DNA of 64,000 nucleotides from CALMFG01 sp963674805. Lineage in GTDB: Bacteria > Bacillota > Clostridia > Christensenellales > CALMFG01. The stretch covers positions 1 through 64,000 of the forward strand of contig CAXXNY010000022.1 in assembly GCA_963674805.2 (NCBI GenBank), in the 5' to 3' direction. Positions within the stretch are counted from its first letter, which is position 1; every line of letters starts with the position of its first letter. Under the pieces are notes generated by a model. It ran no database searches and was not told the origin of the DNA. It was given only the letters and a program-made list of their open reading frames with translations. The position numbers and the translations under genes were made by a program. Below, piece by piece: positions 17,158 through 25,972 of the stretch.

Positions 17158-17394
17158 ATGAAAAATCCCACAGGGAAGCACGCCTGGACTGCTAAAGTCG
17201 GCGAAAAAGGACAAATTGTAATTCCAAAGGAAGCCCGCGAGATATTTAATATCAATCCGGGTGATACGGTACTACTGCTTGGAGATGAAACGCAGGGTAT
17301 CGCGATTGTCCGAAATGATGTGTTTATTAACTTTGCGGAGGCGGTTTTAAGCGCCCAGTCAGACAGGAGAAGCGATGATGAAAACAACAAATAA
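17158..17394 (+). CDS. AbrB/MazE/SpoVT-family DNA-binding protein
   Basis: The 78-residue protein is a single swapped-hairpin AbrB domain: WTAKVGEKGQIVIPKEAREIFNINPGDTV, ending in an LLLGDETQGIAIVR strand. This domain dimerises to bind DNA, either as a transition-state regulator or as an antitoxin. No MazF or VapC toxin is adjacent, so regulation of the coupled downstream hydrolase gene is more likely. ACAAGGAG precedes the ATG. The hydrolase start codons lie inside the end of this gene (20-base overlap), so the two are co-expressed. Its C-terminal 20 residues are polar and probably disordered. Confidence 0.9.
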   Translation: MKNPTGKHAWTAKVGEKGQIVIPKEAREIFNINPGDTVLLLGDETQGIAIVRNDVFINFAEAVLSAQSDRRSDDENNK

Positions 17395-18458
17395 TAAAAG
17401 AAAAGGCGGTAAAATCGCCGGAATTATTGTTACCGGAGTGCTGGTGATTGCCGTAATCGCGCTATCTGGTTTTTTTTTGGCGCAACACGCATTACTTTAA
17501 CCGGCCCCTGCGCGAAACAGAGAAGGCCGGCTTTGTTGAAAAAACTGCTCAGCCGGACGATACCCATTTCATTAACTATGCCGAGGGCCCGGATAACGGC
17601 CCGCCGCTGTTGTTCATCCACGGGCAGACCGGAGCCTGGCAGGATTATGCGTTTGTGCTCCCGGATTTATCCGAGCATTATCATATTTATCTCGTCGACT
17701 GCTACGGACACGGCAAATCAAGCCACGATCCGGAAAAATACAGTGCTGCAGCGATGGGCGAAGATTTTATCTGGTTTATTGAAAGCATAATCGGCGAACC
17801 CGCCGTAGTGTCCGGACATTCGTCCGGCGGATTGATGACTGTATGGCTGGCGGCGAATGCACCGGAGGACGTACGCGGTATAGTGCTGGAAGACCCGCCG
17901 CTGTTTTCAACCGAGCCTGACCGCCGGGAAAAAACCTTTGCATGGGTTGATTCCCACCAGCCGATTCACATGTTTCTCAATCAAAGCGAAGAAACCGACT
18001 TTGTCATCTATTACCTTGAGCACTGCTTATGGCTGACATACTTCGGGGACGGCAAAGACGGCATTATCTCTTATGCAAAAAACTACCGTACCCAGCATCC
18101 GGATACTTATCTCAGCATCTCGTTCCTGCCCCCGTCAATCAACCATACGTACCGGTTTATGGATAGTTATGACCCGCGGTTTGGCGACATGTTTTATGAC
18201 GGCACGTGGTTTGGCGGATTCGATCAAGCCGATGCCCTGTCCCGCATAACCTGCCCCAGCGTGCTGATTCATGCCAGCTTTCAATATGACGAAAACGGCG
18301 TGCTGATGGGCGCGATGAGCGATGAAGATGCGGCGCGTGCACACGAACTGATAAAAGGCAATGATTTAGTCGATGTGGTGTCGGGCCATGACGTCCATAT
18401 GGAAGAGCCGGGGATTTTCTCCGACATTCTGATTGATTTTCTATCCGAGATAAATTAA
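17375..18458 (+). CDS. Membrane-anchored alpha/beta hydrolase, frame broken at a T9 run
   Basis: Translation from the ATG pair at 17375/17378 (AGGAG upstream) gives a basic tail and a membrane helix (KIAGIIVTGVLVIAVIAL), then runs into a T9 tract at 17470-17478 and stops at TAA 17498-17500. One frame over, the chain continues as WRNTHYFNRPLRETEKAGF and a complete alpha/beta hydrolase: LLFIHGQTGAW (oxyanion loop), VSGHSSGGLM (nucleophile elbow, Ser in GHSSG), and a C-terminal SGHDVHME with the catalytic His. Removing one T joins the helix to the fold seamlessly. This could be sequencing error, recent mutation, phase variation, or polymerase slippage on T9. A TTG at 17610 could give an unanchored protein but lacks a ribosome site. 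Substrate is unknown. Confidence 0.78.
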
Positions 18459-18471
18459 AAGCAACGCACAA

Positions 18472-18497
18472 AAAAGGCCTGAATCATCAGGCCTTTT
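18472..18497. terminator. Bidirectional intrinsic terminator
   Basis: AAAAGGCCTGA and TCAGGCCTTTT form a perfect 11-bp stem with loop ATCA, flanked by A and T runs. It serves both the hydrolase (plus) and the convergent protease gene (minus). Confidence 0.9.
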
Positions 18498-18509
18498 GCT
18501 TTGTTTAGT

Positions 18510-20948
18510 TTAATTCGCTTCCGATGTCAGCGACGGTGTCCAGTAGGTGTTATTATAAATATCCGTCATCTTATAGCTGAACAGTGCCGCAAGGTCGCCG
18601 ATAGAGACATTGCTGATTTCCAGCGCCCCTTCCACGACCATCGGATCGCCCAGATAATAACTGTCATCAAACGTTTCATCATAGGTATAATAATCACAAA
18701 TGAAATCGAGCGTATCGCCAGCCTGCAGTTCAATCAGGCCCTTCGGAACGGTATCCTCAGAGTCCTCATAAACCAACCTTGCGCCCAGCACACTACCGTA
18801 TGCATTATCATCGGTGAACACCAGGATTAAGTCCACCAGCTGGTCATTCAGCATCGCGGGCACGCGTCCGGTAATCGTATAGCCGTCGTCCGTCTGGTCT
18901 TCGGAGATAAAGTAATAGCTTACCACCTGGCCGTTCAGCGCCAGCCACGTGCCGTCAAAGTCCATGATTAGATCGCCGTCATCATCAAATTCATAGACGT
19001 TATCCAATCCGAGGTCGATATACCCTTCCCCGTCATCCGCGAACACATTAAGCGTTAAGGTCTGGATGATATCCCATTGGTCATCGGTTAAGGACAGCAC
19101 ATATCCGCCGTCCTTTTCGGTCAGCGTCAAGTCTTCGCTGTTTAAATAGTTTTCTTCAATATACGGCGCCGCTTCATTCAGCGCATCCGAATCAAGCCAG
19201 TTGGTGCTGTCCGCCGACTGTTGGCCTAAGATTGACGAGAAATCGCCGCTGGAAAGGAAAGAACCGAGCAGACTGCCGATTAGTTCCATACCGATGCCTG
19301 AGCCGCTGGTGCTGCCGGAAGACCCGGTCAGTGAGCCGAGAAGCGACCCTATGGGCGAATCACTGCCGCTGGATGTGATCTGGCCGCCGGCTTCAAGGTT
19401 GGCGAACGCACGGATACAGTCACTGTATGCGTCATCCATACCGATTTCGTCATACGTCGTCAGCATTGAACCCAATGTTGACAGCTTGTCAAACGGGAAG
19501 TAAATCGAAACGCCGTTTGCATTCGAAATTGTATTCGATGTCCGGTTATATTTAATGCTGCCGTCAAGCACGTCAATCAACGCATTCGCTTCCGTTGTAC
19601 CCATATTCTGCGCCAGATGAATCAGGTCAATCTGGTCCAGCTGGCTTGGGGAGCCAAATTCGCGCGTTCCGCTGCGTGCATCAGACACGGTCTGATAATC
19701 GTCGCTGTTAATCAGCCCTGCTGTGCTGACCGCAAACGCCGAGAATTTATCCGGCACGGTGCCGGAAAATTCAGCGAGGTCAATGACCGATAAGGTCGCT
19801 TTGTCATATTGTGAATTCTGGTAGCACTTCTCCACAAAGCCGTCAACAATATGCTGTCCGAGTTCAGGTGTTGACATGGAGGTATCCGCAGATAAAGCGC
19901 TCACCCAATCGGTATAATACCAGCCGATACCCGGCTCGGTTTCTTCGGACGCAATCATATAATCCGCATACCGGTCCAGCATAAGCGCGGTTTCATACGT
20001 CGCCATCAGACAGGCGTCAAAGCCGATAAAATCAAATACACAGCCCGCTTCGCCCAATGCATCGTCAATCTCATCCAATGTCATGGTGGTGGTCGGGTTA
20101 TATTCGTCATAGCCGTAACCCTGTGCAGAACCGCCGCCGTGATCCCATAAAATCAGCCCGTAACGGTTGGCCGGGAATTCGGTCTCACAGTATTGTACAA
20201 AATCCGTCAGCGTTTCCGGATCGCTCATCGTGCGCCGCCCCAAATTATCTTCCAGCAGTTTCAGCCCCTCGCTGGTGCACTGGTACCTTTGATTGGTCTG
20301 GTTGCTGATAACATTGTTCTTCCATGTCTTGGTTCCGCCGGTCTCCACGATAATGTTCACTTGGTCGCCGATATCGGCATGCAGAATTTCGTTTAAATCC
20401 GCGGTCGCCATACCCGAACGGGACTCAAGGTCTGTACCGCACATATAAATCATGATGGTGAAAGTATCTTCACCCCCGCCGAGTACGGTTGTGCGCTTTG
20501 CGCGAGCTTCCGGCGAAACGCTGGTGTCCAGCACCGCATTATTTGAAAGCGTACTACTTGTACTTGAGGTGCTTTGCGAAACGATACCGCTGGAGTCAAG
20601 GGAGTCCATATCCAGATTATCAAAAATTGAGCCTCCGCCCATACACGCCCGGATCAGGATAATCGCAACCACAACGACAGCGATGATAATCAGGATGCGT
20701 TTTAGGCTGAAACCGCCGGACGCCCTTCCGCTGCCCGAGGAAGCGCCGCCGAATAAACTGCCGTCCTGGGAAGACTGGCTTGACGCGCTTGATGAGCCGG
20801 AAGACGGGCGCGACTGCCCGCGTCCCGAATAGCCTGTTTTTCCGCCTGCCGGGGTTTTACTGTTCAATCCGTCGCCGCGTTTATAAACACCGCCCTTACC
20901 GGACGTGACGTGCTTTTCTCTGCCGCCGGATTTAATGTTCTTATCCAT
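18510..20948 (-). CDS. Clostripain-related (family C11) cysteine peptidase, membrane-anchored
   Basis: The protein has about 812 residues. A Ser/Gly/Lys-rich cytoplasmic tail of about 80 residues precedes one membrane helix (RILIIIAVVVVAIILIRA), so the bulk is probably outside the cell. The C11 catalytic region starts at FTIMIYMCGTDLESRSGMA and contains YGLILWDHGGGSAQGYGYDE with the catalytic His (about residue 270) and FDFIGFDACLMATYETALML with the nucleophile Cys (about residue 310). A Gly/Ser-rich insertion at about residues 520-590 separates the peptidase from a C-terminal Asp-rich beta domain. Start ATG 20948 has AGAGG upstream; GTG 20954 is possible. C11 enzymes cleave after Arg or Lys. 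Target is unknown; surface protein turnover is plausible. Confidence 0.9.
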   Translation of the reverse strand: MDKNIKSGGREKHVTSGKGGVYKRGDGLNSKTPAGGKTGYSGRGQSRPSSGSSSASSQSSQDGSLFGGASSGSGRASGGFSLKRILIIIAVVVVAIILIRACMGGGSIFDNLDMDSLDSSGIVSQSTSSTSSTLSNNAVLDTSVSPEARAKRTTVLGGGEDTFTIMIYMCGTDLESRSGMATADLNEILHADIGDQVNIIVETGGTKTWKNNVISNQTNQRYQCTSEGLKLLEDNLGRRTMSDPETLTDFVQYCETEFPANRYGLILWDHGGGSAQGYGYDEYNPTTTMTLDEIDDALGEAGCVFDFIGFDACLMATYETALMLDRYADYMIASEETEPGIGWYYTDWVSALSADTSMSTPELGQHIVDGFVEKCYQNSQYDKATLSVIDLAEFSGTVPDKFSAFAVSTAGLINSDDYQTVSDARSGTREFGSPSQLDQIDLIHLAQNMGTTEANALIDVLDGSIKYNRTSNTISNANGVSIYFPFDKLSTLGSMLTTYDEIGMDDAYSDCIRAFANLEAGGQITSSGSDSPIGSLLGSLTGSSGSTSGSGIGMELIGSLLGSFLSSGDFSSILGQQSADSTNWLDSDALNEAAPYIEENYLNSEDLTLTEKDGGYVLSLTDDQWDIIQTLTLNVFADDGEGYIDLGLDNVYEFDDDGDLIMDFDGTWLALNGQVVSYYFISEDQTDDGYTITGRVPAMLNDQLVDLILVFTDDNAYGSVLGARLVYEDSEDTVPKGLIELQAGDTLDFICDYYTYDETFDDSYYLGDPMVVEGALEISNVSIGDLAALFSYKMTDIYNNTYWTPSLTSEAN

Positions 20949-20964
20949 ATCCACCTCTGATTAA

Positions 20965-22179
20965 TTATTTTTCTTGTTTTTTATTTCTGCCGATTACCAA
21001 ACGCGCAGCCGCGGCGGCCGCTTTGATCACCGGTGTTTCCATCTCTTTTCTCACATCAACAAATACTTTTCTGACTTCAATATGCTGCGGACAGGCCGCT
21101 TCACACTGGCCGCAGTCAATACAATTCGACGTCCAATGCGGCCGGCCGTCACTGACCAGAACCCCCTCAAACGCCATATAGCCCATTTTAGCCTTCGCTT
21201 TGCCGCGCATATGATAATTATTGTAGCGTTTAAACACATCAGGGATATCAATCCCTGCCGGGCAGGGCATACAGTAACCACACCCTGTGCAACCGACTTT
21301 CATGATCTTTAAGTACGCGTCACGCGCCGACGCAACAATTTCCATCTCGGCTTTTGTCATGCTGTTGGCCTTAACTTCCGATGCAATTTTGATATTCTCG
21401 TCAATCTGGCTGATCTCATTCATCCCCGACAGAACGACCGCCACTTCGGGATGGTCATATATCCACCTCAGCGCCCAATCGGCGGCGCTCCGCTTAACAG
21501 GTGCGCGGTCATAAACGGATTGAACCGGCTTAGGTATTTGGCCGGCCAGCTCTCCGCCGCGCAGCGGTTCCATGACAATAATCCCGATGTCCTGTTTTGC
21601 CGCATACTGAATGCCGCTGATACCTGCCTGAAAGTTCTCATCAATGATATTATACTGCACCTGAACAAAATCCCAGTCATAGGCGTCGATAATACGTTTA
21701 AAGTCCTCGGCATTACCATGGAACGAAAACCCCATATGCCGGATTTTCTTTTCTTTCTTGATTTTATCCATAAACGGGATGATGTCAAGCGCAACCATCT
21801 TATCCCACGCCGTACCGTCGATACTGTGAAGCAGGTAATAATCGATATAATCGACCTGCAGCCGTTCCATCTGTTTGTTGAAAACTTCTTCGATCCGCTT
21901 CGTACGGTTAATAATATAACACGGCAGTTTCGTGGCTATAAATACCTTCTCCCGGTATTCGGTAGACAGGATGTATTCACCAAGAAACGGCTCTGATGCA
22001 TTCGCATGATAAAACCATGCGGTATCCAGATAATTAACGCCTTGGTCGATTGCGGCTTTAATCAACTCCGCCGCTTTCGGTTTATCAATAGCACCGCTTC
22101 TACGCGTCGGCAGTCGCATACAGCCAAAGCCTAAGACGGAAAGTTTGTCTTTTGATTTTGGCATAGTCCGGTATTGCAT
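20965..22179 (-). CDS. Aldo/keto reductase with C-terminal ferredoxin-like iron-sulfur domain
   Basis: Residues 1 to about 270 form the aldo/keto reductase barrel (LSVLGFGCMRLPTRRSG, YLDTAWFYHANASEPFLGE, DYIDYYLLHSIDGTAWDKM, VQVQYNIIDENFQAGI), with Asp-Tyr-Lys-His positions of the family. The C-terminal part carries cysteine motifs CTGCGYCMPCPAGIDIP and CIDCGQCEAACPQHIEVR, predicting two [4Fe-4S] clusters. This combined form is widespread in anaerobic Bacteria and Archaea. Electrons could pass between NAD(P)H and ferredoxin-type carriers, but substrates are unknown. The ATG has AAAGGAAG upstream. It lies directly behind the DUF6320 gene (17-base gap) and probably shares its transcript. Confidence 0.93.
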   Translation of the reverse strand: MQYRTMPKSKDKLSVLGFGCMRLPTRRSGAIDKPKAAELIKAAIDQGVNYLDTAWFYHANASEPFLGEYILSTEYREKVFIATKLPCYIINRTKRIEEVFNKQMERLQVDYIDYYLLHSIDGTAWDKMVALDIIPFMDKIKKEKKIRHMGFSFHGNAEDFKRIIDAYDWDFVQVQYNIIDENFQAGISGIQYAAKQDIGIIVMEPLRGGELAGQIPKPVQSVYDRAPVKRSAADWALRWIYDHPEVAVVLSGMNEISQIDENIKIASEVKANSMTKAEMEIVASARDAYLKIMKVGCTGCGYCMPCPAGIDIPDVFKRYNNYHMRGKAKAKMGYMAFEGVLVSDGRPHWTSNCIDCGQCEAACPQHIEVRKVFVDVRKEMETPVIKAAAAAARLVIGRNKKQEK

Positions 22180-22196
22180 ATATCAACTTCCTTTTC

Positions 22197-23075
22197 TCAG
22201 CGATGCAGTTTCCGCGCGATCACGGATTTTAGTTCGCGGCTCTTATGGACCGCATACAGCGTGGTCAGGCAGGGAACCGTTACCGCCGAAACAATCAGCG
22301 ACCAGCTTACCTTAATTTCAGAAAATAAATAGTAGTGCAAAATCAAATCGGTCAGCAGGCACATAACGGTCACCGCAGCCAATAATACCTGCAGCAGTCC
22401 GATCACTCCGTTCTTTGACGCTTTAATAATAAAATAAGAAATCAATGAGATTACCAGCGCGGGCACCCCGATAGCCGAAGTGATATAAAGCGCCAGCGGC
22501 TCACCGTCGATAATGAACACCGTCAGCATAGACAACACGAATACCGAAAATAAATAATATAAGGTCACAGGGACGAATCGCCGGATACGGTCGGTTAAAA
22601 AGATACCAGCGATAATCATCCACATCCAGACAATCGCAAGCACAGCGATACTAGCCCAGGAAATGTTGCCGGAAATAACAAGATTCAAAAGAATCAGGTA
22701 CAATGATGTGGCTAGGGCATCATAAGTGAACAGCCGGAAAAAGGTGTTCCGTTTTTTAAAGAACGGCCATGCTACCCCAAACCAGACAAGCACCATGGAC
22801 AGCACCGGAATCAGCGACCATGTGATACGCCCCGAAATAATCAGATTAATAAATACCAATACAACTGAATACACAAACAGCTGGATAGACAGAATAATCC
22901 CCGTCATAATCCGGCGGGCGCGTTTATCCTGCCCGTTGACTGATGCACGGTAATCGGGATAATCGGTGTTGTCCGAAACGCTTTTGATATTCGGATGCAT
23001 CACTTCTGTTTGGCACAGCGGGCATTTTTTATGGTACTCGGATAACTCAACGCCGCATTCAACGCAATAAGGCAT
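22197..23075 (-). CDS. DUF6320-type membrane protein with N-terminal zinc ribbon
   Basis: The N-terminus is a zinc-ribbon (YCVECGVELSEYHKKCPLCQTEV; two CxxC pairs), followed by about eight membrane helices from residue 58 to 280. This arrangement fits the DUF6320 family as I recall it. It is 11 bases behind the acyltransferase-like gene, with AAGGAG before its ATG. The recurring neighbour relation with an acyltransferase of the condensation/AATase fold suggests the pair acts on a membrane lipid or alcohol substrate. This is inference; no biochemical role is known to me. Confidence 0.78.
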   Translation of the reverse strand: MPYCVECGVELSEYHKKCPLCQTEVMHPNIKSVSDNTDYPDYRASVNGQDKRARRIMTGIILSIQLFVYSVVLVFINLIISGRITWSLIPVLSMVLVWFGVAWPFFKKRNTFFRLFTYDALATSLYLILLNLVISGNISWASIAVLAIVWMWMIIAGIFLTDRIRRFVPVTLYYLFSVFVLSMLTVFIIDGEPLALYITSAIGVPALVISLISYFIIKASKNGVIGLLQVLLAAVTVMCLLTDLILHYYLFSEIKVSWSLIVSAVTVPCLTTLYAVHKSRELKSVIARKLHR

Positions 23076-23086
23076 CGTTTTTCTCC

Positions 23087-24379
23087 TTATAAACTGCTCT
23101 TTATTTTTACACTAACGCCTGACTTGACCAGCCGCCTGAAAATATGCCGTTCGATCTTGGGGTCTTTAATCCCCCGGCCGAAGGTAATATAGAGATGGTC
23201 TTGATATCCCGTAATCCCGCATGAGCATTTTTCGTGCGGCGACGGACCCAGAACGAACTCAACATTCTCCACATGCGCTTCCATCGCTTTATCCAGCTTC
23301 ACAACTCCCAGATTGGATATCGTGCCGGAAAACTGCGATGCGCCTTTGGTATTGTGGATATACCGGATAACCAAATTTTTAATCCCCGCCGGCACCAGTG
23401 CCAGCGCCTTATTCCCGGCCAGCGCACAGTTTTCGTGCATCATGGCCAACAGATAGTCGCGGGATAAATAAGCAGCCATCATTTCTTTCACCGCCGGAAT
23501 CAGGTCCTCAAACTTCTGGATGCGCCGCGGATCAACGGAAGGGATGACAAACAGCGAAAAATTTCGCATCGACTTCGCCGGAAACATTTTCCGCATATTC
23601 ACCGGAATCTGAACCGAAACATCGCGGTGCCTGCGTTTATCCCTGACCTGCTGCGACTGGACGTAGATCAGTGCCTCCAGATACAGCGCCGCCAGATACT
23701 GCGTCACCGTCGCATCATACCGCTTTGCCGCCGCTTTGATCTCGCTCACCGGAATCACGCCTGTGATGACGTGGTATCCTCCAGGGGATAATACCGGATC
23801 CTGAATGTGAAACGAGTTTTTACTGCCGAAAAGCGAACGCTCCTTTTCCATCTGCGGCATCGGCTCCTGCCGGGTCACCCTGACAAACGCATCCTCGGCC
23901 TCTTCCGCGTCCGGCGTTTCTTCAATATCCATGACGCCTTCGGATTTGCCGCTGAGTTTTCCCCGCAGTTCCAGATAGCGGTGCACCAGACATTTTAAGA
24001 ATTCCATTGCGCCGTAACCGTCGGTCAGCACATGGAAGATTTCAAGCGCGATGTTTTGGTCAAAGTACCGGACCCGGTAAAGATATCCGTTATTAAAACC
24101 CGGATAAATCCGTTCGCACGGCATCGGCGAATCCGGCCAGACGAACGGTTCGTGGGTGTTCTCTTCGAGATAATGCCAAAACAAACCCTGCTTCATGTGC
24201 ACATTATAATACGGAAAACGCTTTTTAATGTCTTTTACGGCCTGAGCCAATACATCCCCGTCCACCTTTTCGTCCAGTCTCATTGAGACGCGGAACAGGG
24301 CCGGGTTGCGCATGGATTCTATCGCCGGATAAATCTTTGCGGATGTATCAAGCGTATACCAGTTCAGCTTGGAGTTCAT
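23087..24379 (-). CDS. Alcohol acetyltransferase-like (condensation-domain fold) acyltransferase
   Basis: The 430-residue protein has the CoA-dependent acyltransferase fold. The signature HxxxDG appears as FHVLTDGYGAMEFLKCLVHR, where the His is catalytic. A second-half motif DATVTQYLAALYLEALIYVQ and the strand ISNLGVVKLDK (in place of the usual DFGWG-like loop) fit the AATase/PapA-like branch. I chose ATG 24379 with AAAGGAG upstream; the frame extends to 24433. It is the first gene of a probable operon with DUF6320 and the aldo/keto reductase. It may acylate an alcohol, sugar or lipid; the acceptor cannot be predicted. Confidence 0.82.
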   Translation of the reverse strand: MNSKLNWYTLDTSAKIYPAIESMRNPALFRVSMRLDEKVDGDVLAQAVKDIKKRFPYYNVHMKQGLFWHYLEENTHEPFVWPDSPMPCERIYPGFNNGYLYRVRYFDQNIALEIFHVLTDGYGAMEFLKCLVHRYLELRGKLSGKSEGVMDIEETPDAEEAEDAFVRVTRQEPMPQMEKERSLFGSKNSFHIQDPVLSPGGYHVITGVIPVSEIKAAAKRYDATVTQYLAALYLEALIYVQSQQVRDKRRHRDVSVQIPVNMRKMFPAKSMRNFSLFVIPSVDPRRIQKFEDLIPAVKEMMAAYLSRDYLLAMMHENCALAGNKALALVPAGIKNLVIRYIHNTKGASQFSGTISNLGVVKLDKAMEAHVENVEFVLGPSPHEKCSCGITGYQDHLYITFGRGIKDPKIERHIFRRLVKSGVSVKIKSSL

Positions 24380-24490
24380 CTTGTCGGTCTCTCCTTTAAA
24401 CTCTATCATAGCATACGCGGCACCGATAATCATTAAAAATCATGTGAACTTTTGCCCGGCTCTGAGCACTCATCGGTATGCCTCAAAGCA

Positions 24491-24519
24491 TTTAAATATA
24501 ATCCGGTATATGGTATAAT
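24491..24519 (+). promoter_or_regulatory. Possible promoter of the 208-residue membrane protein gene
   Basis: TTTAAA (24491-24496, weak) and TATAAT (24514-24519) are separated by 17 bases, 27 bases before the ATG. Confidence 0.5.
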
Positions 24520-24546
24520 CAGGTAAATATTTTTAGGAGGTCCACA

Positions 24547-25173
24547 ATGAAACTCAATCATCCGGAAGTGACAGCCGATACGCTGTCGCGCTTAAGGTCA
24601 CTCGATAACCTGCACTGGGTGCTGGTGGTGTGCCTGGCGTTTGTGTTATACGTTTATCTCACGGCAATCGAGCAAAAAAAGTGGAATCAAATTGCGGCAG
24701 GGCTTGCGCTTTACGCCGTTCACTGGTTTGTTGAAATCGTGAATGCGCTCATCCAGCACTTCAGCGGTCACGCACTCTGGACCGCTAGCGGCGGCACATC
24801 CTTCGTCATCCTTGTTGGGGTGGGGATTGAAATCAGTATGATGTTCTCCGTGGCTGGTCTGATTTTATCTAAGGCGCTGCCCGAAGATAAAAACATGAAA
24901 ATCCTCGGCATCAACAACCGGATTGTGTTTGCGGTCATCAACGCCCTGTTGATTTCCGTCATCGAAGTTCCGCTTGCAGCGTCACCGATTTTTCAATGGG
25001 TCTATCCGTGGTGGGGCATGCTGACCGTCTGGGTCACGGTCTATATTCCGTTCTTCCTTGCGGCCTTCCTCTGCTACGATGCTAAACCAAAGAACCGCAG
25101 AATCTTTATCGGCGGTTTGTTTGCACTCAATATTATCATGCTGGCGGTATTTATCCCGTTAGGATGGATTTAA
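24547..25173 (+). CDS. Polytopic membrane protein of unknown function
   Basis: The 208 residues contain about six to seven hydrophobic helices, starting at LDNLHWVLVVCLAFVLYVYL and ending at FIGGLFALNIIMLAVFIPLG. The strong ribosome site AGGAGG lies six bases before the ATG. Scattered Trp, His and Glu residues within helices (HWFVEIVNALIQHF) could mark a ligand site, but I recognise no motif. It is divergent from the acyltransferase operon and convergent with the S4 protein gene, with a shared terminator. No function is proposed. Confidence 0.75.
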   Translation: MKLNHPEVTADTLSRLRSLDNLHWVLVVCLAFVLYVYLTAIEQKKWNQIAAGLALYAVHWFVEIVNALIQHFSGHALWTASGGTSFVILVGVGIEISMMFSVAGLILSKALPEDKNMKILGINNRIVFAVINALLISVIEVPLAASPIFQWVYPWWGMLTVWVTVYIPFFLAAFLCYDAKPKNRRIFIGGLFALNIIMLAVFIPLGWI

Positions 25174-25181
25174 TCAGTAAT

Positions 25182-25215
25182 AAAAAAAGGCGGCTGGTTT
25201 CAGCCGCTTTTTTTT
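25182..25215. terminator. Bidirectional intrinsic terminator
   Basis: GCGGCTG and CAGCCGC form a perfect stem with loop GTTT, flanked by seven A on the left and eight T on the right. It separates the membrane protein gene from the convergent S4 protein gene. Confidence 0.9.
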
Positions 25216-25972
25216 ATGCGATAAACCGTGTAATCTCAATCCAAGTCCGCCCTTTGGCGCTTTGCTTCCCCACAGTATCCAGAGTCAGCCGTCCGACGCC
25301 TCTTACGGAAATGGTATCGCCCTCATTCACCGGATAAGCGGTCTTTTTGACCAGCCGCCAGTTAACAAACACTTTCTCCGCATCAATCAGCGCCGCCGCC
25401 CTGCTTCTCGGCATATTCAGCGCTCCTGAGAGCACGGCATCAATACGCAGGCCGGAAACCGTCAGTCGCTTCACCTCGGCTTTTTCTTCGCCGATATCCA
25501 ACAGCGCGTCTTCTGCAAAAGAAAGGGATACCGACGCCCGGCCGACCGAAACCAGATTTTGCAGAATCAGTTCGGCAACCGAATCAATCATAAATAGATA
25601 CGCAAAAGTTTCCTTAACAACGATATCTCCGACCATTTTCCTGTCGCATCCCAGCCCCAGCACCGCACCTAAAATGCTCCGGTGTGTCATCCATTTGGTA
25701 CTGAATGCATCAAAATCTACCCGGATAACTTTAATCAGGTCAAAGGCTGGCGGAATATCCGACATCGCATCCATAATACAAAATACCCGCCGTTCACACC
25801 CATCGTATCCGCCTGAGGCGGTATATTTCACGTCCTTTTGCCGGTCCAGTACGCCTATCGCAGCCGACTGTTCCGCCGGATTTAAGAACGCGGTCCATAC
25901 GGGACGTCCGGTTTTCAGCGTTGTTTTAATAAGGTCGTTTATCCGGCTGAGTAATATTTTTGTCTCATCCAT
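25214..25972 (-). CDS. S4-domain RNA-binding protein, YlmH-like
   Basis: The 252-residue protein matches YlmH in length and order: an N-terminal region with TAFLNPAEQSAAIGVLDRQK, a central ILGAVLGLGCDRKMVGDIVV, and a C-terminal S4 domain (SGALNMPRSRAAALIDAEKVFVNWRLV). YlmH-type proteins bind RNA and have been linked to cell division clusters and rescue of stalled ribosomes. Here the gene is not in a divIVA/ylm cluster. Its ATG shares one base with the stop of the ADH-ALDH fusion (TAATG), so translation is coupled to a metabolic enzyme. That arrangement is odd and may only reflect local rearrangement. Confidence 0.87.
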   Translation of the reverse strand: MDETKILLSRINDLIKTTLKTGRPVWTAFLNPAEQSAAIGVLDRQKDVKYTASGGYDGCERRVFCIMDAMSDIPPAFDLIKVIRVDFDAFSTKWMTHRSILGAVLGLGCDRKMVGDIVVKETFAYLFMIDSVAELILQNLVSVGRASVSLSFAEDALLDIGEEKAEVKRLTVSGLRIDAVLSGALNMPRSRAAALIDAEKVFVNWRLVKKTAYPVNEGDTISVRGVGRLTLDTVGKQSAKGRTWIEITRFIA

